Shown here piece after piece: positions 54,265 to 63,745 of a DNA stretch of 64,000 nucleotides. This DNA is from Clostridiales bacterium (lineage in GTDB: Bacteria > Bacillota > Clostridia > Oscillospirales > Oscillospiraceae): contig DYCR01000004.1 of assembly GCA_019418025.1 (NCBI GenBank), forward strand, positions 1-64,000, in the 5' to 3' direction. Position 1 is the stretch's first letter. Every line of letters begins with the position of its first letter. The notes below the pieces were generated by a model. That model saw only the letters and a list, made by a program, of their open reading frames with translations, was not told the DNA's origin and did not search any database. The position numbers and the translations under genes were made by a program.

Positions 54265-55695
54265 ATGGAAGAAAACAACAACGAATTTGTTCAGCCCGTC
54301 CCCCCTCGACGCCGTCGGCGCCGCACGAAGTGGCAAGACTTTAAGGAAGCATATTTGCCTGTAATCATCGCCGGAGCGGCTTTGATTCTGATCGTCGTAT
54401 TTATCGTCGGTTCCATCCGGCGTTCAAAGGTCGAGGTCCCCAAGGGTAACACCCCTACCGCCGAGACCACCATCAGCGCAAGTGACGCTCTGCTGGCCGA
54501 AGCCGACTCCCTGCTGAAGCAGGCTGACGCAATGGCCTCCCACTTTGATTATCAGGGTGCCATGGATCTGCTCGGTACCTATTCTGCCGGATTGGACTCC
54601 AACGAGTCGCTGAAGGCCAAGTACAACGAATACAGCGATGCCATGAGCAAGCTTGTGGAGTTTACCGATGTGGATAAGGTCCCGAATCTGACCTTCAATC
54701 TTTTGATTGAAGATCTCCCCCGTGCCTTAGCCGACAAGACCTACGGCAGCAAGTACAACCAGAATTATGTCACCACCGGCGAATTTAAGGCCATTTTGCA
54801 GCAGCTGTACGACAACGGCTATATTCTGGTCAGCATGTATGACATCGCCCCTCAGGTCACCAATGACGAAGGAAATACCGTCGTAACCAAGGGTACCCTG
54901 CGCCTGCCTGAAGGGAAAAAGCCCCTGATGCTGACGCAGCAGGGCACCAACTACTATACATATATGGTCGACAGCGACAAGGACGGTAAGCCCGACAAGG
55001 GCGGTGCCGGCTTTGCAAGCAAGCTGATCATCGATGAAAACGGCAAGCTGATGAATGAATTCATCGCGGCCGACGGCTCCACCACGGTAGGTGCATTCGA
55101 TTTCATCCCGATTTTGGATGAATTTGTGGAGTCTCACCCGGATTTCTCCTACCACGGCGCCAAGGCTACCATCGCACTGACCGGCTATGACGGACTGTTC
55201 GGCTACCGCACCGATCCGGAAACCGCAACCAAGATCAGCAAGGAATACTACGATAACGACGTTGCCGCAGTTGTCCCCGTGATCAATGCGGTCCGTGACA
55301 GCGGCTACGACCTCGCCTGCTTCACCTACGATAACATCAGCTACGGCGAGCTTAGCTCCGGTGACATCCAAAAGGATCTGGATCTGTGGAAAAAGGAGGT
55401 CACTCCCCTGCTGGGCGATGTGGACATTCTGGTATATCCCAACGGCAGTGATATCGGCGATGCCAAGGAGTACACCGGAAACCAGTACAAGGTGCTGTCC
55501 GACTTCGGATTCAAGTATTTTATCGGACAGGATACCACCGTCCCTGCATGGCTTCAGGTCACAGACAACTACGCCCGCCAGACACGCCGCTGGGTGACCG
55601 GTCGTCTGATGGCACACAAGGCCAATCTGTACAGCGACCTGTTTGATGCCTCCGCCGTTCTGGACACCGCAAAACGCGGCGAGGTCCCATCCTAA
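54265..55695 (+). CDS. membrane-anchored polysaccharide-deacetylase-like protein, probably inactive
   Basis: A 476-residue protein: a short cytoplasmic tail with six Arg, one membrane segment at about 31-50, a Thr/Ala-rich linker, a helical stalk, and an extracellular domain from about 140. The latter resembles clostridial NodB-type deacetylases: NYVTTGEFKAILQQLYDNGYILVSMYDIAP, the region MLTQQGTNYYTYM, ATIALTGYDGLFGYR and DLACFTYDN (each quoted in parts). Where active relatives have a metal-binding Asp-Asp before the NYY, this protein has Gln-Gly (about residue 226), and the usual H-x3-H is not evident, so catalysis looks lost. The ATG follows GGCAGGG. The role could be binding wall polymer. 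Confidence 0.7.
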   Translation: MEENNNEFVQPVPPRRRRRRTKWQDFKEAYLPVIIAGAALILIVVFIVGSIRRSKVEVPKGNTPTAETTISASDALLAEADSLLKQADAMASHFDYQGAMDLLGTYSAGLDSNESLKAKYNEYSDAMSKLVEFTDVDKVPNLTFNLLIEDLPRALADKTYGSKYNQNYVTTGEFKAILQQLYDNGYILVSMYDIAPQVTNDEGNTVVTKGTLRLPEGKKPLMLTQQGTNYYTYMVDSDKDGKPDKGGAGFASKLIIDENGKLMNEFIAADGSTTVGAFDFIPILDEFVESHPDFSYHGAKATIALTGYDGLFGYRTDPETATKISKEYYDNDVAAVVPVINAVRDSGYDLACFTYDNISYGELSSGDIQKDLDLWKKEVTPLLGDVDILVYPNGSDIGDAKEYTGNQYKVLSDFGFKYFIGQDTTVPAWLQVTDNYARQTRRWVTGRLMAHKANLYSDLFDASAVLDTAKRGEVPS

Positions 55696-55700
55696 ATCGC

Positions 55701-55730
55701 AAAAGCGCCGGAGGATTCCGGCGCTTTTTT
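55701..55730 (+). terminator. terminator of the deacetylase-like gene
   Basis: AAAAGCGCCGGA pairs with TCCGGCGCTTTT around four bases, with extra T. Confidence 0.92.
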
Positions 55731-55741
55731 GAAAGGATCGT

Positions 55742-55960
55742 ATGCATATGGAATTACTTCCCGGGAAATACCGGCACTTCAAAGGCAGAGAATATCAGCT
55801 TCTCTTTGTGGCGACCCACTCGGAAACCCTAGAGCCCATGGTCGTTTATCGGGCGCTGTACGCAGAGCAGGGGCTGTGGGTGCGGCCTGCGGCAATGTGG
55901 ACAGAGCAGGTCCAGAGGGACGGCTACTGCGGCCCCAGATTTCAGTATATCGGCGAATAA
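55742..55960 (+). CDS. DUF1653 domain protein
   Basis: A 72-residue cytoplasmic protein that is entirely one DUF1653 domain: PGKYRHFKGREYQLL, THSETLEPMVVYRALY, GLWVRPAAMW and a C-terminal PRFQYIGE. The function is unknown; in many bacteria the domain stands alone, in others it is joined to nucleotide-related enzymes. AAAGGA is 4 bp from the first ATG and 10 bp from a second in-frame ATG at 55748, so either start is possible. Confidence 0.8.
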   Translation: MHMELLPGKYRHFKGREYQLLFVATHSETLEPMVVYRALYAEQGLWVRPAAMWTEQVQRDGYCGPRFQYIGE

Positions 55961-55976
55961 CCGACCCCATTTTCAA

Positions 55977-56013
55977 AAATCACCTCAGCCCCATACGGGA
56001 CTGAGGTGATTTT
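55977..56013. terminator. bidirectional terminator between the DUF1653 gene and uvrB
   Basis: AAAATCACCTCAG pairs perfectly with CTGAGGTGATTTT, with an inner CCC/GGG. It serves convergent genes. Confidence 0.92.
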
Positions 56014-56030
56014 GCACTTCAAAGTAAGAT

Positions 56031-57992
56031 TTACTTCCCCCGCAGCTCGATGATCTGGTCACGCAGCACTGCCGCATATTCGTATTCCATCATCTTTGCT
56101 GCCTCTTTCATCTGCTTTTCCAGTCGGGCAATCTCCCGTTCCTTCTCTGCCTTTGTCATCTTCACACCGGAGCGGCTCTTGCGCTCGGCCGTGGCAGAAG
56201 AGATCTCGATCAGGTCACGAACCGACTTGATGACTGTTTTTGGCACGATCCCATGGGTCTTGTTAAACGCATCCTGAATATCCCGACGGCGTGCCGTTTC
56301 ATCCATTGCCGCCCGCATGGAGGGGGTGATGTTGTCGGCATACATGATGACCTTTCCGTCTGCATTTCTGGCGGCTCGTCCGATGGTCTGGATCAGACTG
56401 GTCTCCGAACGCAGGAAGCCCTCCTTATCCGCATCCAGAATTGCCACCAAACTGACCTCCGGCAGGTCCAAGCCCTCACGCAGCAGGTTAATGCCGATCA
56501 GCACGTCAAATTTTCCCATCCGAAGATCCCGAATGATCTCCATACGCTCCATCGCTGCAATTTCCGAGTGCATATAGCGCACCTTGATGCCCGCCTTTTG
56601 CAGGTAGGTGGTGAGATCCTCTGCCATTTTTTTGGTCAGGGTCGTCACCAGAACGCGCTCCTCCCGAGCGGTGCGGGCATTGATCTCCCCGATCAGATCA
56701 TCGATCTGCCCGTCAATGGGACGGACCTCCACGATCGGGTCCAGCAGTCCCGTGGGGCGGATCACCTGCTCCACGGTCTGTCCGGAGCGGGTGCGCTCGT
56801 ACTCCCCGGGGGTTGCCGAGACATAGATGACCTGATTGATCTTCTTGTCAAATTCCCCGAAATTCAGCGGGCGGTTGTCATATGCCGAGGGCAGGCGGAA
56901 ACCGTAATTGACCAGAGAATCCTTCCGGCTGCGGTCCCCGGCATACATGGCCCGGCACTGGGGCAGTGTGACGTGGCTCTCGTCAATGAACATCAGGAAA
57001 TCATCCGGGAAATAGTCCAAAAGCGTGGTGGGCGGTGTTCCCGGCTCCCGTCCCTGAATGACCCGAGAGTAATTTTCGATGCCATTGCAGAACCCGATCT
57101 CCGTCAGCATCTCCAGATCATATGCCGTCCGCTGGGCGATGCGCTGTGCCTCGATCAGCTTATTCTGGCTGCGGAACCACGCCACCTGCTCATCACATTC
57201 CCGCTGAATATCCCGCATGGCACGGCTGAGCTTCTCCCGAGAGGCCACGTAATGGCTCGCCGGATAGATGGACACGTGATCGATGTAGCGCTCTGCCAGT
57301 CCTGTCAGGGCATTGATTTCCGAAATTCGGTCGATCTCATCACCGAAAAACTCAACACGGATGGCCTTTCCGGTCCAATAGGCCGGATAGACCTCCAGAG
57401 TGTCTCCCCTCAGGCGGAACTTATTACGGGAAAAATCAATGTCGTTTCGCTCATATCGGATCTCTGCCAGTTTTTTCAGGATCTCATCCAGAGGCCGCTC
57501 CTGCCCCACCCGCAGAGAAATGACCATGCTTTTATAATCGATGGGGTCACCCAAGCCATACAGGCAGCTGACCGAGGATACCACGATCACATCCCGCCGC
57601 TCAAACAGGGCACAGGTGGCACTGTGACGCAGGCGGTCGATCTCCTCATTGATGGCCGCATCCTTCTCGATATAGGTATCGGTGTGGGCGATATATGCTT
57701 CCGGCTGATAATAATCGTAATATGAGATGAAATATTCCACCGCATTATTTGGGAAAAACTCCCGAAATTCCGAACAAAGCTGGGCCGCAAGGGTCTTGTT
57801 ATGGGCCAGTACCAGTGTCGGTCGGTTCAGCTTCTCGATCACCGAGGCCATGGTAAAGGTCTTGCCCGAGCCGGTGACACCCAGAAGGGTCTGCTCCCGC
57901 AAGCCCCAGTTAACGCCGTTGACCAACCCCTGCACCGCCTCCGGCTGATCGCCGGACAGGGAATAATCCGAAACAAGCTTAAATTGATCCAT
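56031..57992 (-). CDS. uvrB: excinuclease ABC subunit B
   Basis: Damage-verifying helicase-like subunit of nucleotide excision repair, 653 residues. Walker [13 protein letters not shown], the DNA-clamping beta-hairpin region [20 protein letters not shown], Walker B DESH, helicase motif [11 protein letters not shown] and the C-terminal UVR motif ([20 protein letters not shown]) that contacts UvrC are all present. AAGGAGG precedes the ATG. It is 12 bp downstream of radC in the same direction, so the two are co-transcribed. No LexA box was found directly upstream. Confidence 0.97.
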   Translation of the reverse strand: MDQFKLVSDYSLSGDQPEAVQGLVNGVNWGLREQTLLGVTGSGKTFTMASVIEKLNRPTLVLAHNKTLAAQLCSEFREFFPNNAVEYFISYYDYYQPEAYIAHTDTYIEKDAAINEEIDRLRHSATCALFERRDVIVVSSVSCLYGLGDPIDYKSMVISLRVGQERPLDEILKKLAEIRYERNDIDFSRNKFRLRGDTLEVYPAYWTGKAIRVEFFGDEIDRISEINALTGLAERYIDHVSIYPASHYVASREKLSRAMRDIQRECDEQVAWFRSQNKLIEAQRIAQRTAYDLEMLTEIGFCNGIENYSRVIQGREPGTPPTTLLDYFPDDFLMFIDESHVTLPQCRAMYAGDRSRKDSLVNYGFRLPSAYDNRPLNFGEFDKKINQVIYVSATPGEYERTRSGQTVEQVIRPTGLLDPIVEVRPIDGQIDDLIGEINARTAREERVLVTTLTKKMAEDLTTYLQKAGIKVRYMHSEIAAMERMEIIRDLRMGKFDVLIGINLLREGLDLPEVSLVAILDADKEGFLRSETSLIQTIGRAARNADGKVIMYADNITPSMRAAMDETARRRDIQDAFNKTHGIVPKTVIKSVRDLIEISSATAERKSRSGVKMTKAEKEREIARLEKQMKEAAKMMEYEYAAVLRDQIIELRGK

Positions 57993-58004
57993 GTGATTTC
58001 CTCC

Positions 58005-58703
58005 TTAAACCACCAAATAGCAGTCCTCAGGCCGATAGAGATTGGACTCTGCCAAGGATACAAAATCATCGTCTGCCACCACGATATGGTCCGCCAGTAT
58101 CACGTCCACAGTATCCAGTGCCGTTGCCAACTTTTTTGTGGTGACAATATCCTCATGCGATGGCACAGCGATGCCGCTTGGATGATTGTGGGCCAGTACC
58201 ACCGTTGTTGCATTGACCGCCAGGGCCAGCTCCACAATGCGTCTGATGGAGACATTGGCGGAATTGACGCTCCCCTTTCCCACCTCTTTGCAGCAAATGA
58301 CCTTGCATTTTCCGTCGAGGCAGAGCAGATACACCGACTCGTCACGCTGCCCCAGAAAGAATGGCAGCATGTATTCCCCGCATTCTTTTGTTGTTTTCAG
58401 GATCTCCACATTGGTGGACTTGCTGACCAGATAGTACCGTGACACCTCTGTGATCAGCGAAAGCAGTGTAGACACATGCTCTCCGACTCCGGGGACCTTT
58501 TCAAGCTCTTCCACCGGAGCCTCCAGTACTGCCGACAGGGAGCCAAACCGCTCCAGAAGCGCATGGGCCAGTACATTTGTGTCCCTTCTGGGCACACAGT
58601 AAAACAAAAGCAGCTCCAATACGTGGACTTCGTCAAAGCCGTCTAGGCCTTCTTTTCGGAAGCGTGCCTTCACACGCTGTCTATGGTCATCGTGAACAGA
58701 CAT
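58005..58703 (-). CDS. radC: RadC family JAMM/MPN-domain protein
   Basis: A 232-residue protein with an N-terminal helix-hairpin-helix (ELEKVPGVGEHVSTLL) and a C-terminal MPN+ domain with the zinc motif HNHPSG-x3-PSHED. The RadC family was once linked to DNA repair; its real activity is unsettled. The position beside uvrB supports a link to DNA metabolism but does not prove it. The start is the ATG at 58703 behind AGGGGG; a TTG just before it is less likely. Confidence 0.88.
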   Translation of the reverse strand: MSVHDDHRQRVKARFRKEGLDGFDEVHVLELLLFYCVPRRDTNVLAHALLERFGSLSAVLEAPVEELEKVPGVGEHVSTLLSLITEVSRYYLVSKSTNVEILKTTKECGEYMLPFFLGQRDESVYLLCLDGKCKVICCKEVGKGSVNSANVSIRRIVELALAVNATTVVLAHNHPSGIAVPSHEDIVTTKKLATALDTVDVILADHIVVADDDFVSLAESNLYRPEDCYLVV

Positions 58704-58825
58704 CAATCTATCCCCCTGTTATTCACGTTATATGGTGCATATTGATAAGATAATCCAATCAATCCTTAACGTTTCTTAATATTAGATAATATCTTTGATT
58801 ATGTATTGAACTATCTTGCTATTTT

Positions 58826-58854
58826 TTGATTCATATTGTACTATATAGTAAATT
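58826..58854 (+). promoter_or_regulatory. possible promoter of the kinase-like gene
   Basis: TTGATT (58826-58831) and TAAATT (58849-58854), 17-bp spacer, in an AT-rich gap (58704-58890) that holds no other gene. Confidence 0.5.
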
Positions 58855-58904
58855 CATCTGTCAGATTTTGTCGATGAAAAAATTTTCAAAATATGTGCAT
58901 ACTA

Positions 58905-59987
58905 ATGCCAAAGGAGGGGATCTTCATAGATACACAGACAAGCATCAGGCACATGCTGGAACTGGTTGAACGCCCGGCATTTTGCGTAGATGACGGTGTG
59001 ATCGTCTATGCCAACTCCACCGCCGCTGCCCATCTGGTGCCGCTGGGATCCCCCGTTGCACCGCTGATCAGCGTTGGCGCTGAGGAATATGCCGCATTTA
59101 CCCATGGATGCCTGTATCTGCGCCTCACCATCGAGGGGACGGCATACGTAACATCCGTCACAAACATTGATGATCACCACATTTTCACCATGAGCAGCGA
59201 CTCTGCCTGTCAGCTTCAGGCTTTGGCTCTGGCTGCAAAGGAGCTGCGGGAGCCGCTGAATCGAATTATGTCGATCTCGGATCATCTCCCCCGCTCCATC
59301 ACCGATGATGCCCAGTCTGCCGAGCTGATGGCCCGGATGAACCGTGGGCTGTATCAGCTGCTTAGAATGGTCAACAACATGTCTGATGCCGGCGCACAGA
59401 CCGCCCCCAGAATGGAGCTGCGGGATGTCACCGCCGTTATGCAGGAGCTGTTTGATCAGGCTGCGGAATACTGCGCCTGTGTCGGGGTGACACTGGAATT
59501 TCACAACCACCCCAGCACCGTTTATTCCCTGATCGACACCCAGCGCATCGAGCGTGCCATTTACAACATGCTGTCGAATTCTCTGAAATATACCGAGCAT
59601 GGCGGCCGCATCACCGCGCGGCTGACCCGCAGGCAGAACACCATGTATCTGACCATCTCCGACTCCGGCTCCGGCATGCGGCTCAACGAGTCCGTTGCCC
59701 CCTTTGATCGGTTCCGTCGTGAACCGGGCATCGAGGACATCCGCCACGGTCTGGGCCTTGGGCTGACACTGGTGCGCAACACTGCCGCAGTCCACGGCGG
59801 CACGGTCCTTTTAGACCCCACCAGTGAATCCGGAACGAAGATCACCCTGAGCCTTCCCATCCGTCAAAACACATCCACGGTCCATTCCCCGTTTATGCAC
59901 ATCGACTACGCCGGCGAGTGGAATCACGCCTTGGTGGAGCTTTCCGACTCACTGCCCTATACCCTATATACCCCCAACAATCGTTGA
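58905..59987 (+). CDS. soluble histidine-kinase-like protein lacking the phospho-accepting His
   Basis: A cytoplasmic protein of about 360 residues with no membrane segment. Residues about 15-95 resemble a PAS-type sensor. The dimerisation helix reads ALAAKELREPLNRI, so Lys112 stands where histidine kinases have the phosphorylated His (SHELRTPL). The ATPase part keeps the N box IERAIYNMLSNSLKYTE, G1 ISDSGSGM and G2 GLGLGLTLVR. No response regulator is adjacent. The start is uncertain: ATG 58905 has no ribosome site before it, while AAAGGAGGGG (58910-58919) points to a start near 58926, where the in-frame codon is ATA. Confidence 0.7.
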   Translation: MPKEGIFIDTQTSIRHMLELVERPAFCVDDGVIVYANSTAAAHLVPLGSPVAPLISVGAEEYAAFTHGCLYLRLTIEGTAYVTSVTNIDDHHIFTMSSDSACQLQALALAAKELREPLNRIMSISDHLPRSITDDAQSAELMARMNRGLYQLLRMVNNMSDAGAQTAPRMELRDVTAVMQELFDQAAEYCACVGVTLEFHNHPSTVYSLIDTQRIERAIYNMLSNSLKYTEHGGRITARLTRRQNTMYLTISDSGSGMRLNESVAPFDRFRREPGIEDIRHGLGLGLTLVRNTAAVHGGTVLLDPTSESGTKITLSLPIRQNTSTVHSPFMHIDYAGEWNHALVELSDSLPYTLYTPNNR

Positions 59988-59992
59988 TGCTC

Positions 59993-60022
59993 CTGCGCCC
60001 TGTAAAAACAGGGCGCAGTTTT
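59993..60022. terminator. bidirectional terminator between the kinase-like gene and uvrA
   Basis: CTGCGCCCTGT pairs perfectly with ACAGGGCGCAG around four A, followed by TTTT. Confidence 0.9.
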
Positions 60023-60024
60023 AT

Positions 60025-62850
60025 TTACTGCAAATACTGTCTCAGATATTTTCCGGTGTAGCTCTGCTCCACCTGCGCCACCTGCTCCGGCGTACCGACA
60101 GCAACGATATTACCGCCGCCGTCACCGCCCTCCGGCCCCAAATCGATGATATGGTCGGCGGTTTTGATCACGTCCAGATTGTGCTCGATGACCAGAACCG
60201 TATTGCCCGCATCCACAAGCTTTTGCAGCACATCGATGAGCTTATGCACATCAGCAGCATGAAGGCCGGTCGTCGGCTCGTCCAGAACATAAATGGTCCT
60301 GCCCGTTGAGGTCCGTGCCAGTTCTGTTGCCAGCTTCACCCGCTGCGCCTCACCACCGGAGAGGGTGGTGGAGGACTGGCCCAGCTTCACATATCCCAGA
60401 CCGACTTCCACCATAGTCTGGACTTTTTTCCGGATCTTCGGGATGTTTTCAAAGAACTCCACCGCCTCTTCTGCGGTCATGTCCAGAACCTGAGAAATGT
60501 CCTTACCCTTGTACTTGACCTCCAGAGTCTCCCGGTTGTAGCGCCTGCCCTGACAGACCTCACAGGGTACATACACGTCCGCCAGAAAATGCATTTCAAT
60601 TTTGACAAGGCCGTCACCGGAGCAGGCCTCGCACCGACCGCCCTTTACATTAAAGCTGAAGCGGCCCGGTCCATAGCCCCGGATCTTTGCGTCATTGGTG
60701 GAGGCAAACAGGTCCCGGATGTCATTGAACAGCCCCGTATAGGTAGCCGGATTGGACCGAGGGGTCCGTCCGATGGGGCTTTGGTCGATATCGATGACCT
60801 TGTCCAGATGCTCAAGTCCCGTGATCTCCCGACACTTGCCCGGTCGGGTCCTTGCGTGATTTAGCTTTGCCGTCAGGGTCTTGTTCAGCACCTGATTCAC
60901 CAGACTGGATTTTCCGGACCCGGAAACACCCGTCACGCAGGTCAGTGTCCCCAAGGGGATCTCCACATCCACCTGCTTCAGATTGTTTTCCTCTGCCCCG
61001 AATACCCGCAGGAAATTGCCGTTCCCCGAACGGCGCACAGCAGGTACGGGGATTTTCTTTGCGCCGGACAGATACTGACCGGTGACGGATTCTTCGCAGT
61101 CGAGGATCTCCTGCAGGGTGCCGCTGGCAACGATCTGTCCGCCGTGGCTGCCTGCACCGGGTCCCACATCCACAATATAATCCGCCGCGCGCATGGTGTC
61201 CTCGTCATGCTCCACCACGATCAGGGTATTGCCCAGATCCCGCAGATTTTTCAGGGTTTGCAGCAGCTTGTCGTTGTCCCGCTGATGCAGGCCGATGGAC
61301 GGCTCATCAAGGATGTACAGCACCCCCATCAGGGACGAGCCGATCTGCGTTGCAAGGCGGATGCGCTGGCTTTCGCCGCCGGACAGGGTGCCGGAGGCTC
61401 TGGACAGGGTCAGGTATTGCAGGCCCACGTCTGTCAGGAATTGCAGGCGGGAGCGGATCTCCCGCAGGATCTGGGACGCCACCATAGCCATGTTGCCCTC
61501 AAGGTGCAGCCCGTCCACAAATTGCAGCGCCTCTTTCACACTCATCCGGCAAAAATCCATGATCCCGATGCCGCCCACCGTCACCGCCCGGGCAATATCC
61601 GACAGGCGGTCCCCATGGCAGTGGGGACAGGGCGCACTGGACATGCACTCCTCCAGTTCCTTGCGGGCCGCATCTGACTGGGTCTCCCGATAGCGGCGGG
61701 TCACATTGTTCATGATCCCCTCAAAGGGCTGCTCCAGAACGCCCATGCCGCTGCCGCGGTTATAGGTCATGCGGAGCTTCTCTGTGCCCGTGCCATAAAA
61801 GATCACATCCAGTGCCTCCTTGGGCAGTTCCTTCACAGGGACCGTCAGGGAAAAGTGATATTTCTGGGCCAGTGCCTCAAAATACATGCGGAACACCGAA
61901 TCGGTTCTGGCACTGTTCCAACCGGAGACTTGGATCGCCCCGTCAAAAATCGACTTATCCTTATCCGGGATCACCAGATCCGGATCGGCCACCAGCTGGA
62001 AGCCAAGTCCCGTGCAGTGGGGGCAGGCACCTGCCGGATTGTTGAAGGAGAACATCCTCGGCTCCAGCTCAGACAGGCTGATGCCGCAGTCCTCGCAGGC
62101 ATAATTCTGAGAAAAGGTCAGCTCCTCCTTGGTGTCCGGCAATTCTATGGTCACAAGTCCGCCGGAATGGGCGCATGCAGTTTCGATGGAGTCTGTCAGA
62201 CGTCTGCGCTGCCCTTCCTTCAGCACCAAACGGTCCACCACCAGCTCGATGGTGTGTTTTTTATTCTTTTCGCACTTTACTTCCTCACTCAGGTCATAAA
62301 GGATGCCGTCCACACGTACCCGGGCAAAGCCGCCTTTTCTGGCATCCTCAAACACCTTCACATGCTCACCCTTTTTCCCCCGGATCACCGGAGACAGCAC
62401 CAAAAAGCGGGTCCCCTCCCCCAGAGCCTCCACCCGATCCACGATCTGGTCGATGGTCTGGCGGCTGATCTCCTTGCCGCATTTGGGGCAGTGTGGAATG
62501 CCCACTCTGGCCCAAAGCAGACGCAGATAGTCATAGATCTCCGTGACCGTTCCCACCGTGGAGCGGGGATTTTTGGATGTGGTTTTCTGGTCGATGGAAA
62601 TGGCGGGGGACAAGCCTTCGATGGCATCCACGTCGGGCTTATCCATCTGCCCCAAAAACTGGCGGGCATAACTGGAGAGGCTCTCGACATATCTGCGCTG
62701 TCCCTCGGCATAGATTGTATCAAAGGCAAGACTGGATTTTCCCGAGCCTGACAACCCGGTGAACACCACCATTTTATCTCTGGGTATGGTCAAATCCACA
62801 TTTTTCAAATTATTTTCTCTTGCGCCTTTTACACGAATGGTTTCTTTCAT
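60025..62850 (-). CDS. uvrA: excinuclease ABC subunit A
   Basis: Damage-recognition ATPase of nucleotide excision repair, 941 residues, the usual length. Two ABC modules: Walker [15 protein letters not shown] near the N-terminus and [14 protein letters not shown] in the second half; signatures [15 protein letters not shown] and [14 protein letters not shown]; zinc fingers built on CPKCGKE, CEDCG/CPHCTG and CEACSGDG...[18 protein letters not shown] stands before the ATG at 62850; codons upstream belong to the promoter. It loads UvrB, encoded 2 kb away on the same strand but in a separate transcript. Confidence 0.97.
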   Translation of the reverse strand: MKETIRVKGARENNLKNVDLTIPRDKMVVFTGLSGSGKSSLAFDTIYAEGQRRYVESLSSYARQFLGQMDKPDVDAIEGLSPAISIDQKTTSKNPRSTVGTVTEIYDYLRLLWARVGIPHCPKCGKEISRQTIDQIVDRVEALGEGTRFLVLSPVIRGKKGEHVKVFEDARKGGFARVRVDGILYDLSEEVKCEKNKKHTIELVVDRLVLKEGQRRRLTDSIETACAHSGGLVTIELPDTKEELTFSQNYACEDCGISLSELEPRMFSFNNPAGACPHCTGLGFQLVADPDLVIPDKDKSIFDGAIQVSGWNSARTDSVFRMYFEALAQKYHFSLTVPVKELPKEALDVIFYGTGTEKLRMTYNRGSGMGVLEQPFEGIMNNVTRRYRETQSDAARKELEECMSSAPCPHCHGDRLSDIARAVTVGGIGIMDFCRMSVKEALQFVDGLHLEGNMAMVASQILREIRSRLQFLTDVGLQYLTLSRASGTLSGGESQRIRLATQIGSSLMGVLYILDEPSIGLHQRDNDKLLQTLKNLRDLGNTLIVVEHDEDTMRAADYIVDVGPGAGSHGGQIVASGTLQEILDCEESVTGQYLSGAKKIPVPAVRRSGNGNFLRVFGAEENNLKQVDVEIPLGTLTCVTGVSGSGKSSLVNQVLNKTLTAKLNHARTRPGKCREITGLEHLDKVIDIDQSPIGRTPRSNPATYTGLFNDIRDLFASTNDAKIRGYGPGRFSFNVKGGRCEACSGDGLVKIEMHFLADVYVPCEVCQGRRYNRETLEVKYKGKDISQVLDMTAEEAVEFFENIPKIRKKVQTMVEVGLGYVKLGQSSTTLSGGEAQRVKLATELARTSTGRTIYVLDEPTTGLHAADVHKLIDVLQKLVDAGNTVLVIEHNLDVIKTADHIIDLGPEGGDGGGNIVAVGTPEQVAQVEQSYTGKYLRQYLQ

Positions 62851-62890
62851 GTTGGATTCCTCGCAAAATAAGTCAAATTTCTTATCCTCT

Positions 62891-62919
62891 ATTATACCAC
62901 CTACCGCCCATCCATACAA
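62891..62919 (-). promoter_or_regulatory. promoter of uvrA
   Basis: Minus-strand TTGTAT (62914-62919) and perfect TATAAT (62891-62896), 17-bp spacer. I see no CGAAC-N4-GTTC site here. Confidence 0.7.
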
Positions 62920-63005
62920 CTAAAATTTCCAACTTATTTTTACAGGATCGGCAGATTAACAGGAACGAATCCAGATTCTTTTTCCATTTTGGTCTGTTTT
63001 ATCTG

Positions 63006-63035
63006 TTGCATTTTCTCGCTGTACAATGGTATAAT
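63006..63035 (+). promoter_or_regulatory. promoter of pth
   Basis: TTGCAT (63006-63011) and perfect TATAAT (63030-63035), 18-bp spacer, 35 bp before the start codon. Confidence 0.65.
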
Positions 63036-63069
63036 CAAAAGAAAACTGTTTTGATTGGAACTGAGTAAC

Positions 63070-63657
63070 ATGATAAAGGATCAGAGCACATGGCTCATCG
63101 TCGGTCTGGGCAATCCCGGCGGCGCATACGAAAAAACACGGCATAACTGCGGCTTCCGGGCGATGGATCTTCTGGAGCGGAAGCTGAACTGCCCCATCAA
63201 CAAGGGAAAATTTCAGGGCCTTTACGGTCAATGCACCTATCACGGCAGCAAGCTGCTGCTGCTCAAGCCCCAGACATACATGAATCTGTCCGGACGCAGT
63301 GTGGTGCAGCTGTCAGCCTTCTTCAAGATCCCCCCTCAGCAGATCATCGTCCTGTTTGACGATATCTCTCTGGCTCCCGGCGCCCTGCGCATCCGTGCCA
63401 ACGGCTCCGCCGGCGGACACAACGGCATCAAGTCCATCATTCAGGAGCTTGGCAGTCAGGATTTCCCCCGGGTGAAGATCGGGGTCGGCGCAAAGCCCCA
63501 CCCGGACTACGATCTGGCAGACTGGGTGCTGTCTGCATTCTCTGCCAATGAAGAGGCTGCCCTTGCTCCTGCACTGGAGCGTGCCGCCGATGCCGCCCTG
63601 TGCATCATCGACCACGGCACAGCCGAGGCCTCCAACCGCTACGGCGGCAAGGCATAA
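63070..63657 (+). CDS. pth: peptidyl-tRNA hydrolase
   Basis: Frees tRNA from peptidyl-tRNA that drops off ribosomes. The 195 residues carry the opening LIVGLGNPGGAYEKTRHN with the catalytic His, PQTYMNLSG with the conserved Asn, FDDISLAPG with the Asp and GSAGGHNGIKS. ATG 63070 matches the family start; a TTG 15 bases upstream would only add five residues. It is followed by mfd, the order usual in Firmicutes (spoVC-mfd). Confidence 0.96.
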   Translation: MIKDQSTWLIVGLGNPGGAYEKTRHNCGFRAMDLLERKLNCPINKGKFQGLYGQCTYHGSKLLLLKPQTYMNLSGRSVVQLSAFFKIPPQQIIVLFDDISLAPGALRIRANGSAGGHNGIKSIIQELGSQDFPRVKIGVGAKPHPDYDLADWVLSAFSANEEAALAPALERAADAALCIIDHGTAEASNRYGGKA

Positions 63658-63677
63658 CAAAATCACGCACTTCCTGA

Positions 63678-63703
63678 CGGAAAGGGGAAAGCTCCCCTTT
63701 CCG
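63678..63703 (+). other. intergenic stem-loop between pth and mfd
   Basis: CGGAAAGGGGA pairs perfectly with TCCCCTTTCCG around AAGC. There is no T run, so it is probably an mRNA-stabilising hairpin or an inefficient terminator. Confidence 0.55.
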
Positions 63704-63745
63704 CGTTGTCACGTGGAGAAAAATCACATCGATCAAGGTGGTATT

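Noticed and set aside
62851..62960. LexA box at uvrA.
   Set aside because: No CGAAC-N4-GTTC-like sequence around the -35/-10 of uvrA; the same holds for the short gap before uvrB.
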